Positions 36,700-45,381 of a stretch of DNA of 64,000 nucleotides are shown here, piece by piece. The notes beneath the pieces were generated by a model that was given only the letters and a program-made list of their open reading frames with translations, ran no database searches and was not told the DNA's origin. A program made the translations under genes and the position numbers. The DNA comes from Rummeliibacillus pycnus_A. GTDB lineage: Bacteria; Bacillota; Bacilli; Bacillales_A; Planococcaceae. The DNA is taken from assembly GCF_044359855.1 (NCBI RefSeq), contig NZ_CP132291.1, forward strand, positions 4,216,001-4,280,000, written 5' to 3'. Numbering within the stretch: position 1 is the stretch's first letter; each line of letters starts with the position of its first letter.

Positions 36700-36783
36700 A
36701 TGTCAGTATTTGAAGCATTAATGTTTGCGGTAACATTCGCAGCTTTAGTTGTAACAATACTCACATTTAACCATAAAAAATAA
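36700..36783 (+). CDS. Holin-like toxin (Hol-Tox/TxpA-like) peptide, 27 residues
   Basis: The product MSVFEALMFAVTFAALVV, continuing TILTFNHKK, is one membrane helix with a short basic tail, closely resembling the Hol-Tox family whose members begin MSTFEALMLMIAFA. Related TxpA-type peptides are toxins of type I toxin-antitoxin systems, held off by an antisense RNA. GGGGG is seven bases before the ATG. Upstream are a LexA-type box and a folded leader. Downstream is a strong hairpin (AACCCATC/GATGGGTT, 36782-36814), and an opposite-strand TATAAT at 36854-36859 could start an antitoxin RNA, though its -35 is poor. If so, this is an SOS-induced membrane toxin. Confidence 0.75.
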   Translation: MSVFEALMFAVTFAALVVTILTFNHKK

Positions 36784-36814
36784 CCCATCCTTGAGTCGGT
36801 AGCTCAGATGGGTT
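36782..36814. terminator. Hairpin after the holin-like toxin
   Basis: AACCCATC...TGAG pairs with CTCA...GATGGGTT. The T-tail is poor (TTAATT), so it may be an RNA-stability element or part of the toxin-antitoxin RNA overlap rather than a simple terminator. Confidence 0.5.
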
Positions 36815-36959
36815 AATTCCACTGGATAGCCAATCCCCCTGAGGGAACTAACTATTATAATTAACCGTCAATGGACCAACATCGGCGGTCTATTTATTGT
36901 ATTTCATGTTAAGTTAATTATACCTAGTGCAGATGTTTTTTTCAACTTAACAGGTGGGC

Positions 36960-39842
36960 TTATTCTTCTACTAAATAATGATAAATCTCATATTGCACAG
37001 GTTGTTCCAGTACCATGTCCATTGTTACAACCGGAATTTCTTTTCCTTGTTTATCTAACATAGATTCTTCCTTTGGTGTGTTTTCAACTATTGCTGTTTC
37101 ACCCAAGTAATAAAAGTCAAAACCTTCACCATCATCCTTTTTTGTAAAGAGATGAATGGTCGTATTGTTTTCTTTTGCAGCTAAAATTTCTTTAACTTCT
37201 TTTGAATTTAGGGTTAAGTTACTGCGAGTAAACCAATGGAATACGTCAGGAGCGATAAATTCATCACCATAGTCAACACTGGACTCAACTTCATCTTTTT
37301 TGTGATAAGTAACGAAAATAGGGACTGTGTTATGTTTAACACGATAACCATAAATTGTAGAAGAATCATCGTTAGGCCAATTTAATAATCGGCATGCATC
37401 ACGACGAGAATATTTTTTATAAAGCGTCAATGGACGTGTGATGTCATATTGTTCAAATTTAATTTTAGCGCAATTAACTATATCCTTAAATAAATCTTTG
37501 TAGTATTGGTCTCTTAAACTTTCCTGAATATCTTCATTAAATTGGTATACATTGTTTTGTAATTCGATAATAGGTTTAAAACCATACTTCTTTTGATCAT
37601 TTTTGGAGTGGAATGATAATGAAAACATGCTTTCAACAGAAAGTAGGGTTTTTTCATCATAATAAGTACCGTATTTTCTTAACATATCAATATACTCAGA
37701 TTTAGTAATTGTCTCATTTTCTATTAAGGCTTCAATTAGTGCTATTTCATGTATTCTTTTACCATTTACAAATTCACGTGAAATCATAGACAAAACATTT
37801 AATTCATATTCAGTTAAAGATGGGAGTTCTTCTTTCATTTTTACAAGGAAAGAATAATAATTATTAGAATAATTGATAATTACTTCTGGATCGAGTGAAT
37901 TATAATGCACAAAATCGGCCATAGAAGGTGTTTTTCCTATACGGTTTTTTAATTCCGTAAAAGCATCCTTCAATGTTTTTAAAGTCGATAAATTTGTATT
38001 ATCGATGGCCTCAAAAATACGTTTCTTCGCAATTTCCTCAAAGTTAATAGTAGAAATACCTTGAATATAATCAGTATTAACAGTTTTACGGCGAACATTA
38101 TCTTTATTCATAGATTGATCGCCAGAAAGGGCAATTGGAATTAAATAATTGTTTTTATAATTACCAATAAAATCGATTATTGTTACATAATCTTTTGAAT
38201 CATGTTTTCGTAAGCCACGTCCTAATTGTTGAATGAAAATAATACTTGATTGTGTTTGGCGTAGCATAACGATTTGATTTAAGAAGGGAATATCAATACC
38301 TTCATTAAAAATATCAACAGTTAATATGTATTCAAGCACACCAGAATTCAATTTAGCAATGGCTTCTTCACGTTCAGTTTGAGAGTGTTCACCGGTTAAA
38401 GCACATGTTTTCAAACCACAAGTATTTAGAGCAGCAGATAGTTGATAAGCTTCTTCTTTGGAACTACAAAACATTAGACCTCGAACTTTTTCGCCAGAAT
38501 AACCATAGTAGTTTATCTTTTCAATAATATGTCGTACACGTTCATGTGAAACGAGATTTTGTAGTTCGGTAACTTCATCAATTATGATGCCATCTTTTTC
38601 ATAATCTGTTACACCAAAATAATGGAAAGGGCAAAGCATGTCCTCTTCAAGCGCAGCTTGTAGACGAATTTCATAAGCAACGTTGTAATCAAATAACTCA
38701 AAAATATTAAAGTTATCTGTCCGCTCAGGTGTAGCTGTCATGCCTAATAAAAATTCAGGTTCGAAATAATTAAAAATCGTTTGATAAGATTTAGCCCCTG
38801 CACGATGAACTTCATCGATTAAGATATAATCAAACTCATCTTTTTCAAATTGTTGTAGATAGCGCTCGGATGAAATTGTTTGAATCGTAGCAAATAAATA
38901 ACGCGCATTTATATCTTTAGAGTTGCCAGATAAAATACCAAAGTCATCTTCATGACCGCCCAATATTTTACGATAATCTGCCATCGCTTTTTTCAAGATT
39001 TGTTCTCGGTGAACGATGAAGAGCATTTTTTGGGGCTGGAAATTACGAACATCGAACGCAGATAAAAATGTTTTACCAGTACCTGTTGCAGAAATAATTA
39101 GCCCTTTTGTGGCATTAGTTGCTCGTAATTCTTTAAGTTGTTCAAGTGCTTCAGACTGCATTTTATTTGGCTTAATAGATAGACTTTCAGCCAATGCATT
39201 AGTTAGATATTCTGTTTTAGCTTCAATTATATTTGCTTGATTTTTAATAAAAGGAACTGCAACATAGTTTTGTTTATAATTAGCAATCCATTCCTCAGTT
39301 AATAGAATACCTTCGTTCCACGCATCCTCAAATTGGTTTTTAAAATGATGAATAACTTCGCCTTCTTCAAGAGAAGTTAAAAACACATTCCATTCAAAAT
39401 TTGCTTTTAAGGCACTGTCTGTTAAATTTGAACTTCCTACGATTAATGAATAATAATTTTCATGTTCGAAAATATAGCCTTTTGAATGGAAACCTTTTAC
39501 TCCAGTTAACCGGACTTCAACATTTTCAAGCTTTAATAGTTCTTTGAACATTTTAGGTTGATTGAAGTTTAGGAATGTTGATGTTAAAATTCGTCCCTTA
39601 ATCCCTTTTTTATTTAGATCATAGAGCATTGTTTTTAACGTAGCCAATCCACCTTCAGTGATAAAAGCAACTGAAAAGGTAAAGGTTTTACACGTTTTTA
39701 GCTCTTGTAACAAAGTAGATAGAACATTTTCATGTGCTTTATTCGTAAGTAGTTTCGGTTTGAATTGAGCCGCCACCGGTTTATTTTGATTGATAAAGCC
39801 CTTATGTAATGAATTTTCAATTTTACTGATCAATTGTTCCAT
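36960..39842 (-). CDS. PLD-nuclease/superfamily 2 helicase with DUF3427 C-terminus
   Basis: A 960-residue multidomain protein. The N-terminal phospholipase-D-like nuclease domain has H119/K121 in GFHSKGYIFE and GSSNLTDSALKAN. The SF2 helicase core has Walker A GTGKT (254-258), DEVH (343-346), GMTATPERTD, and the C-terminal lobe with FNEGIDIPFLN and QQLGRGLR. The C-terminal ~250 residues match DUF3427, with RRDACRLLNW. Such proteins are thought to remodel or cut DNA and often lie in defence or mobile regions. It follows a NUDIX gene by 21 bases on the same strand, so both are probably one operon. The start has only a weak ribosome site, suggesting coupling to the upstream gene. Confidence 0.88.
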   Translation of the reverse strand: MEQLISKIENSLHKGFINQNKPVAAQFKPKLLTNKAHENVLSTLLQELKTCKTFTFSVAFITEGGLATLKTMLYDLNKKGIKGRILTSTFLNFNQPKMFKELLKLENVEVRLTGVKGFHSKGYIFEHENYYSLIVGSSNLTDSALKANFEWNVFLTSLEEGEVIHHFKNQFEDAWNEGILLTEEWIANYKQNYVAVPFIKNQANIIEAKTEYLTNALAESLSIKPNKMQSEALEQLKELRATNATKGLIISATGTGKTFLSAFDVRNFQPQKMLFIVHREQILKKAMADYRKILGGHEDDFGILSGNSKDINARYLFATIQTISSERYLQQFEKDEFDYILIDEVHRAGAKSYQTIFNYFEPEFLLGMTATPERTDNFNIFELFDYNVAYEIRLQAALEEDMLCPFHYFGVTDYEKDGIIIDEVTELQNLVSHERVRHIIEKINYYGYSGEKVRGLMFCSSKEEAYQLSAALNTCGLKTCALTGEHSQTEREEAIAKLNSGVLEYILTVDIFNEGIDIPFLNQIVMLRQTQSSIIFIQQLGRGLRKHDSKDYVTIIDFIGNYKNNYLIPIALSGDQSMNKDNVRRKTVNTDYIQGISTINFEEIAKKRIFEAIDNTNLSTLKTLKDAFTELKNRIGKTPSMADFVHYNSLDPEVIINYSNNYYSFLVKMKEELPSLTEYELNVLSMISREFVNGKRIHEIALIEALIENETITKSEYIDMLRKYGTYYDEKTLLSVESMFSLSFHSKNDQKKYGFKPIIELQNNVYQFNEDIQESLRDQYYKDLFKDIVNCAKIKFEQYDITRPLTLYKKYSRRDACRLLNWPNDDSSTIYGYRVKHNTVPIFVTYHKKDEVESSVDYGDEFIAPDVFHWFTRSNLTLNSKEVKEILAAKENNTTIHLFTKKDDGEGFDFYYLGETAIVENTPKEESMLDKQGKEIPVVTMDMVLEQPVQYEIYHYLVEE

Positions 39843-39863
39843 TCAATTCACGCCAATCTTATT

Positions 39864-40259
39864 TTATATTTGGATTGCTAACTTATTTACTGCCGGAATA
39901 TCAGCGGGAGCAAAACCCATTTGTGAAAGATTTTGACGATGTACCCATTGTGCATCAGCATGTTCACTAATGGTAGGAACCCCATGTACAATTTTAGCCA
40001 TGTATGTTTCTAAACGGACAATGAATTTTTCATATTCATATGTTGTATCTTCTACTTTTTGTCCAACTTCAATTTCACAGCTGAATTCTTCTGAAATTTC
40101 ACGTTTTAATGCCTGTTGAGGTGTTTCTCCAGCTTCGATTTTACCTCCAGGAAATTCCCAGTAATTTGCAAGTGTCATATTAGGGCTTCGTAATGCACAG
40201 AAAATCTCATTTTTTTCATTTTCAATAATTGCACCAACGACGTGTACAGATTTTTTCAT
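39864..40259 (-). CDS. NUDIX hydrolase (MutT-like)
   Basis: A 131-residue pyrophosphohydrolase of the MutT/(d)NTPase type. The Nudix box is visible: GGKIEAGETPQQALKREISEE, split here as GGKIEAGE-TPQQAL and KREISEEF, with the metal-binding glutamates in REISEE. The N-terminus KKSVHVVGAIIENEKNEIF and the segment NYWEFPGGK are typical of 8-oxo-dGTP-type members. I use the ATG at 40259 with AAAGGAG upstream; the longer frame from 40295 has no ribosome site. It is the first gene of the operon with the helicase and might supply or remove a nucleotide linked to that system. Confidence 0.93.
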   Translation of the reverse strand: MKKSVHVVGAIIENEKNEIFCALRSPNMTLANYWEFPGGKIEAGETPQQALKREISEEFSCEIEVGQKVEDTTYEYEKFIVRLETYMAKIVHGVPTISEHADAQWVHRQNLSQMGFAPADIPAVNKLAIQI

Positions 40260-40772
40260 TTTGTATGGCTCCTTTAATGTAATATGTAATCTCATATTAT
40301 TTTAAAGTATATAGTAGTAAGATTCATTATTAAAGCTATTACAAATATAAGACTGTTATTTGATGGCAGGATGAATTTCGTGTTTGTTCAGTTTAATTAT
40401 TTTGTCTGGATCGTTGGATTTTTCAAGTGTCAGGCTTGTATCACATCCATACTAAACCGCAAATTAAAGAATTTTTACAAACATCATTTGTATTTGAAAT
40501 AACAAACAAATATAACAGATTGCATCATTCAAAATATATAATTTGGTATTCTTCTTGCAGTAGGAACATACAGAATATTACTTAAATGTGAAAAAACTAC
40601 TCAGTAAAACAATTTTTGCAAGTAAGTCTTCAGCTAAAAAGAATATTTACTTTAAGGTTCCAATAATCAAAAATATCTAATAAATAATAGAACTTATACC
40701 TATACAAAAAGAATTTGTCTACATATTTTGATAAGGATCATACCAATATTAAAAGAAAGTAGGTAGTAGAAA
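40260..40772. other. Divergent intergenic region
   Basis: Holds promoters for the leftward NUDIX-helicase pair and the rightward GMC oxidoreductase. AT-rich; no ORF or clear repeat seen. Confidence 0.4.
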
Positions 40773-42527
40773 ATGGAACAGAAAAAGCATAAAAATAATG
40801 AGCAAAAAAAGAATGTTTTTGATTATATAGTCATTGGAGCAGGGACCGCAGGAGGGGTAATTGCCAAACAGCTAACTGATGACAATATCACTTCTTTACT
40901 TGTACTTGAAGCTGGAACAAACATGAAGAATGAAAGTCCTTCCTTTTTAACAGCAGCAAATAGAGCAAATGATAATACACTTTCATTTAATGTTTTATCG
41001 CAAACAGCAGAAAATATCGTCCAACAGATTAGATTAAGGTCGGGAAGAGTAATAGGAGGAAGCTCACAACATAATTTTATGGCTGCAGTTCGAGGAAGCA
41101 GAGAACTATATAATGAATGGGCGAGAATTGTCGGAAATAATGAATGGAAATACGACAATATAAGCTCCTTGTTTGAAGCCAATGAAACATACACTGGACA
41201 AACACAAAGCCCAAATGATCGAGGAACGAATGGACCGATTTTTATAAGACAGCAAATCATACCGAGCAATGGAATTATTCAGACTTTAGTTGAGGCAACA
41301 TCTAAAGTTCTAAAGATTCCAATTAAAGAGGATTACAACAATAATGGAATAAGAGATGTTACGTCATTTAAAGCACAATTAATTCAGGAAGAGATAGGAG
41401 ATGGTGTGTTCATTCGATCGTCGACTGCAACTGGATATTTAAATGAAAATATCGTATCACAAGGAGATGAGACCAATCCAGATGAGTTCGGTATTGGAAG
41501 TAGAAAATTGAAAATATACGCAAAATCAACAGTAAATAAAATTCTTTTTAAACATAAAGAAAGTGAAAAGATTGCAGTTGGCGTTGAATATATCAAAGAC
41601 GGAGTAACACAACGAGCTTATTCTCGAAAAGGGATAATAATCTCAGCAGGTATTTTCTCATCGGTCATTTTACAACGCTCAGGAATCGGTAATCTTGACG
41701 ATCTGGCTAATATTGGGATACAACCGCTAGTAGAAAGCCCGCAAGTTGGGCACAATTTTCAAACTCAATATTATGTTGGCATGGGAGTAAAAGTAGAAAC
41801 AAACCGCCTTCTGCAAGTACTGTCTACTGATCCTCAGCCAGTAGTTCTTAGTGCTTTTAATAAGGATGATGGTCCTGGACGTCGTCTTCAATTATTAGGA
41901 GTTCCAATTCCAGCCTTTATACCGATTCAAGATGTATTCATTCATAATTGGGAATTTAATCAGAATAAATGTAGGAATGTCATGAGTATTGCTATTGCTG
42001 ACCTAAACCCTAAAAGCAGAGGTACCATCCTTGCAGCACATAGTGATCCTGAAGCATATCCATCTATTCAATTTAATCCACTAGATAACCTTGATGATTT
42101 AAATTATGTAGTGGATCAGTATATTGAAACATTCAAAATTATTATTAAAGCTCGGAAAAAAGACCCGAAAGGAATTTATAAGATTGTATATCCTAAAGAA
42201 AAAATATTTCATTTAACCGATGAAAAAGAAAAGAGAAAATTACTTGCTGAATATGCAAAAGCTTCTTACACAAATTTCGATCATTTTGGAGGTCAATGTA
42301 AAATGGGAAAGGACATTCAAAATGGAGTTGTTGATGGATTCCTGAATGTTCATGGTACTAAAAATCTTAAAGTTGCCGACCTTTCTGTAGCTCCTATATT
42401 ACCAGATGGTAATCCATCAAATCCTGCACAGATGATTGCGTTAAATTGCATCAGATTTATTCAAAATAATCTTCATTCCCTTGTAATTGATGATGAAGAG
42501 TTTGAAGAATATGAATCCGCAGATTAA
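40773..42527 (+). CDS. GMC-family FAD oxidoreductase
   Basis: A 584-residue flavoenzyme of the glucose-methanol-choline group that oxidises an alcohol or sugar. The FAD loop is DYIVIGAGTAGGVIA near residue 18, with LVLEAGT binding ADP-ribose. GRVIGGSSQHNFMAAVRGS is the GMC signature region. Near the C-terminus, HFGGQCKMG and the segment LKVADLSVAPILPDGNPSNP contain the catalytic-base region with the usual asparagine. There is no signal peptide, so it is cytoplasmic. It stands alone before a terminator and the substrate is unknown. Confidence 0.92.
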   Translation: MEQKKHKNNEQKKNVFDYIVIGAGTAGGVIAKQLTDDNITSLLVLEAGTNMKNESPSFLTAANRANDNTLSFNVLSQTAENIVQQIRLRSGRVIGGSSQHNFMAAVRGSRELYNEWARIVGNNEWKYDNISSLFEANETYTGQTQSPNDRGTNGPIFIRQQIIPSNGIIQTLVEATSKVLKIPIKEDYNNNGIRDVTSFKAQLIQEEIGDGVFIRSSTATGYLNENIVSQGDETNPDEFGIGSRKLKIYAKSTVNKILFKHKESEKIAVGVEYIKDGVTQRAYSRKGIIISAGIFSSVILQRSGIGNLDDLANIGIQPLVESPQVGHNFQTQYYVGMGVKVETNRLLQVLSTDPQPVVLSAFNKDDGPGRRLQLLGVPIPAFIPIQDVFIHNWEFNQNKCRNVMSIAIADLNPKSRGTILAAHSDPEAYPSIQFNPLDNLDDLNYVVDQYIETFKIIIKARKKDPKGIYKIVYPKEKIFHLTDEKEKRKLLAEYAKASYTNFDHFGGQCKMGKDIQNGVVDGFLNVHGTKNLKVADLSVAPILPDGNPSNPAQMIALNCIRFIQNNLHSLVIDDEEFEEYESAD

Positions 42528-42631
42528 TAGAAGATAGGATAGATGCTTTTATAAAAGTACATTTTTAGTCTTTACAAAGAATGAAATAGTAAAAATGTAA
42601 AAAAATGATTAGAAAAAAAGTAATATAAAGG

Positions 42632-42671
42632 CCCAGCTACTCTTACGTAAGTAAAAGTAACTGGGTTTTTA
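42632..42671 (+). terminator. Terminator after the GMC oxidoreductase
   Basis: CCCAG-TACT-TTAC stem with GTAA-AGTA-CTGGG, then TTTTTAT. Confidence 0.85.
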
Positions 42672-42901
42672 TAGTTGAAAGTATAATATGACATTAAAAT
42701 ATAATTAAATTACTGGTTAAAGTTTTTACAATAATTCTACTGAAAGTCAGTATAGCCGATTCAACAAATCGAATCAGATTTTCTATTTCATGCATGTCAC
42801 CTACCAATTTCATGCAAGATATGATGAAAATCTTCAAAATTGTTCAATATCCGCAATTTTCATACTAAAATTAGCAGTATCAACGAGAGAGAAGGATAAT
42901 T
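42672..42901. other. Region upstream of the DMT permease
   Basis: AT-rich promoter region. A TTTCATGCA word occurs twice (about 42787 and 42807); no known operator recognised. Confidence 0.3.
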
Positions 42902-43738
42902 ATGTGGATTGTAGCAGCAGTTTTGACGATGTTTTGTTTTGGTATCAATAATCTCATTTTTAAGGCGACATCTGGAAAAGGAATGTCAAAGGTACATATG
43001 CAATTTTTCTTTTACCTGATCGCATTTTTGTTAATGATTGGTTACGGAACCATCAAAGGATTTGCACCATTTAATATATTAACGATTGTACTAGGTGCAG
43101 TGATTGGTATATTAAATGCAAATGGTAACATTCAAATGTCGAAGGCGTTTGAAAAGGGACCTGCGAGTTTAACATCTCCGATTATTAGCACCTATACGGT
43201 AATTCCGATTTTGAGTGCAGCACTTATTTTCCATGAGCATATTACACTCATTCAGTGGATTGGAATTGTGGTCATGCTTGGGTCTGCGGCGGTCATTCAA
43301 TATGCACCTGGCAGCGCTGGGGAAATTAAATACAAGCCATGGATGTACAGAATTTTACTTTCAATTCTATGCTTTGGCGTTCTTGGTATATTGATGAAAA
43401 CCTCTTCACAATTACAAATCGATTCGATCAATACGCTAGTTTGTATGTACGGTGGTGGCGCCGTATACTTAATCATCCAAAGCCTAATCACGAGAGAAAA
43501 ATGGCTTCGTTCTGAAGTGAAATTTGGCTCTGTCATCGGATGCTTTAGTGTCATAGGCTACAGTAGCTACTTTTTCTCACTAGACACAGGTATCGCAAGT
43601 ATTGTCTTCCCAATCGTGAGTCTAAGTTGTTTAGTCGTCGTACTCGGAAGTGTCTTGCTCTATAAAGAAAAACTAAAAGCTTATCAAGTCATTGGTGTAT
43701 TAACTGCAATTGGTGGGATTGTGCTTACGAAGATTTGA
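42902..43738 (+). CDS. DMT-superfamily permease (EamA-like)
   Basis: A 278-residue membrane protein with about ten helices arranged as two five-helix repeats, characteristic of EamA/drug-metabolite transporters. The first repeat ends in LIFHEHITLIQWIGIVVMLGS, the second in LLYKEKLKAYQVIGVLTAIG; these paired (H/K)E motifs before the last helix of each repeat are typical. GAGAGAAGGA precedes the ATG. The substrate could be an amino acid, nucleoside or drug. It stands alone. Confidence 0.9.
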   Translation: MWIVAAVLTMFCFGINNLIFKATSGKGMSKVHMQFFFYLIAFLLMIGYGTIKGFAPFNILTIVLGAVIGILNANGNIQMSKAFEKGPASLTSPIISTYTVIPILSAALIFHEHITLIQWIGIVVMLGSAAVIQYAPGSAGEIKYKPWMYRILLSILCFGVLGILMKTSSQLQIDSINTLVCMYGGGAVYLIIQSLITREKWLRSEVKFGSVIGCFSVIGYSSYFFSLDTGIASIVFPIVSLSCLVVVLGSVLLYKEKLKAYQVIGVLTAIGGIVLTKI

Positions 43739-44057
43739 TGTTTATTTTTAAAGGAATGGCTGTATATTATAAGCTACCAACTATGATTTCGTAGTTTTTT
43801 TAATATATTATTCTTAACTAGTCTTCCGTTTTTCGGGCATTAATGATACGACTAGCAATGTAATTTACCGCAAAAAGATAATACCAAATTTCACATTATT
43901 AAAGTAGAAGTTAATTTTTATGTTGTTGTTCATCTGTTGTTCATATTTCTTTTTTATAATAAGTCTGAGCAATAGGTGTATACATTTTTTTAGAGTATAA
44001 AGTATTACTTTTAAGGGAAAAAAACATTTAAATAATGCTATGAATCGGGTGATTGAA
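43739..44057. other. Gene-free, AT-rich interval
   Basis: Nothing recognisable apart from a likely promoter for the small membrane gene that follows. An in-frame upstream ATG at 44040 belongs to the next gene but lacks a ribosome site. Confidence 0.3.
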
Positions 44058-44426
44058 ATGCTAATCTTTGCTACTATATTTATTTCAGCAGCACTAGTTT
44101 TTTATTCAGTAGGAGTATGGTCAGAAAAATTTCAAAAAACATTAAAGTTATGGCATGTGATTATTTTTTGGATAGGCTTAATATGCGATACACTTGGAAC
44201 TACCATGATGGAAAAAATGGCCACAGAAGGATCTCTATTTAGTTTTCATGGCATAACAGGTTTATTAGCAATCTTATTAATGTTATTTCATGCAATTTGG
44301 GCTACTATTGTATTGATAAAAAAAGACTCAAAAATGATGGGGAAATTCCATAAGTTAAGTATATTAGTATGGTTCATTTGGTTGATTCCTTATATATCTG
44401 GAATGATATATGGAATGACCAAATAA
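44058..44426 (+). CDS. HsmA-family (TIGR03987-type) four-helix membrane protein
   Basis: A 122-residue inner-membrane protein with four helices. The conserved family stretches are ALVFYSVGVWSEKFQ, LKLWHVIIFWIGLICDTLGT, MHGITG-like SFHGITGLLAILLMLFHAIWA, and FHKLSILVWFIWLIPYISGM. Conserved histidines could bind haem or metal. I use ATG 44058, with GGGTGA at a good distance, where family members begin; the frame extends to 44040 without support. HsmA has been linked to haem/drug stress in the B. cereus group, from memory; function here is inferred. Confidence 0.8.
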   Translation: MLIFATIFISAALVFYSVGVWSEKFQKTLKLWHVIIFWIGLICDTLGTTMMEKMATEGSLFSFHGITGLLAILLMLFHAIWATIVLIKKDSKMMGKFHKLSILVWFIWLIPYISGMIYGMTK

Positions 44427-44516
44427 TTTTAATAACAGTAAGGATAGATTTAGATTGCCCTTTTATATGCATTTACTGTTATTGTGTACGTAACATTTTA
44501 AAAGTAAGCGTCAAAT

Positions 44517-44548
44517 AGCGCCCACGTGTTTTTTCGTGGGCGCTTTGC
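44517..44548. terminator. Terminator after the HsmA-like gene
   Basis: AGCGCCCACG pairs with CGTGGGCGCT around TGTTTTTT, followed by TTGC. Unusually G+C-rich stem. Confidence 0.8.
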
Positions 44549-44671
44549 TGTATACTTTAATTAGTTTTTTTGATTGTTGTTTTATATTAAATGAAGAAGC
44601 GTATTTGACTAAAAATATCAAATAATCTTCTTCATTTCTTTTACGGGGGGAATTTAAATACATTCGGGTTA

Positions 44672-44917
44672 TTATAATATCGTTAAAATAATAAATGCAC
44701 CGCCACTAAATACTAATAATAACGCCAGAAGTAATATCCATCCACTATAACCATCGAAATCTAAAAGCCCAATGAACGTGATAAAATATACAAAAAGACG
44801 TTTAAAAACCGACTTTTCTTTAACCATTTTTAACTCTTCTTTAAATTCTGAATAACCTATAGGAATCAAACATATTCCTAAAACAATGAGTATAATTCCT
44901 ATAATGATTGGTAACAT
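44672..44917 (-). CDS. Small two-helix membrane protein
   Basis: An 81-residue protein with a hydrophobic helix at each end (IIIGIILIVLGICLIPIG and GWILLLALLLVFSGGAFIIL) and a charged middle (EELKMVKEKSVFKR). Both termini probably lie on the same side. The ribosome site is only moderate (AAAGAAGATG). No family recognised, although the layout resembles many Bacillus small membrane proteins of unknown role. Confidence 0.65.
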   Translation of the reverse strand: MLPIIIGIILIVLGICLIPIGYSEFKEELKMVKEKSVFKRLFVYFITFIGLLDFDGYSGWILLLALLLVFSGGAFIILTIL

Positions 44918-45381
44918 ATTTACATCTTCTTTCTCTTAACTTAAGTAATTTTTCTATTATAGATTATCATACTACAAATATTTCCAAAAACCTTGTTGTG
45001 CTGTCATTTTTCTTGATGGAATTTTTGAGGAATTTCAATAAATGCTACAAAGACCGTTCTTTGTTTTCTTATCACTTACTTCTTATAATAACTGGTCGAG
45101 TGTCGTGTATAGGCATTAATAAATATTTAAAATGTGATAATAGACGTACTTTGAAAAAGATGAGTTATTCAAACGCCATTTCAATAAAATAAGAAATTTT
45201 CGATACGACTTAATCGAAATTATGTGTTATTTTCACATAGTTTTTGTTAAGTCGTATTTTTATTTTGATCTTTTCACGAATTTAAGAGTATTGCACTTTA
45301 GAATGATTAATTTATTCAAATGAGGGAATAGTACTTAATGTAAGTATATTTGAAATATATGGGGTTGGAGGAGAATAAGGC
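44918..45381. other. Interval with a terminator; no convincing gene
   Basis: A 94-codon frame (44908-45192) has no ribosome site and a random-looking sequence. The terminator-like cruciform at 45203-45262 lies here, as does the promoter of the exopolysaccharide pair. Confidence 0.4.
45203..45262. terminator. Nested-hairpin terminator
   Basis: ATACGACTTAA pairs with TTAAGTCGTAT. Inside is a second hairpin, TATGTG/CACATA. A T-rich tail follows. Confidence 0.8.

Noticed and set aside
36567..36788. Leftward 73-codon frame over the toxin leader
   Set aside because: It is the antisense of the structured leader and toxin gene with no ribosome site.
36854..36882. Antisense antitoxin promoter for the holin-like toxin
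   Set aside because: TATAAT is clear on the minus strand but no acceptable -35 lies 16-18 bases away, so I do not list it as a feature.
44908..45192. 94-codon frame
   Set aside because: No ribosome site, sequence not protein-like.
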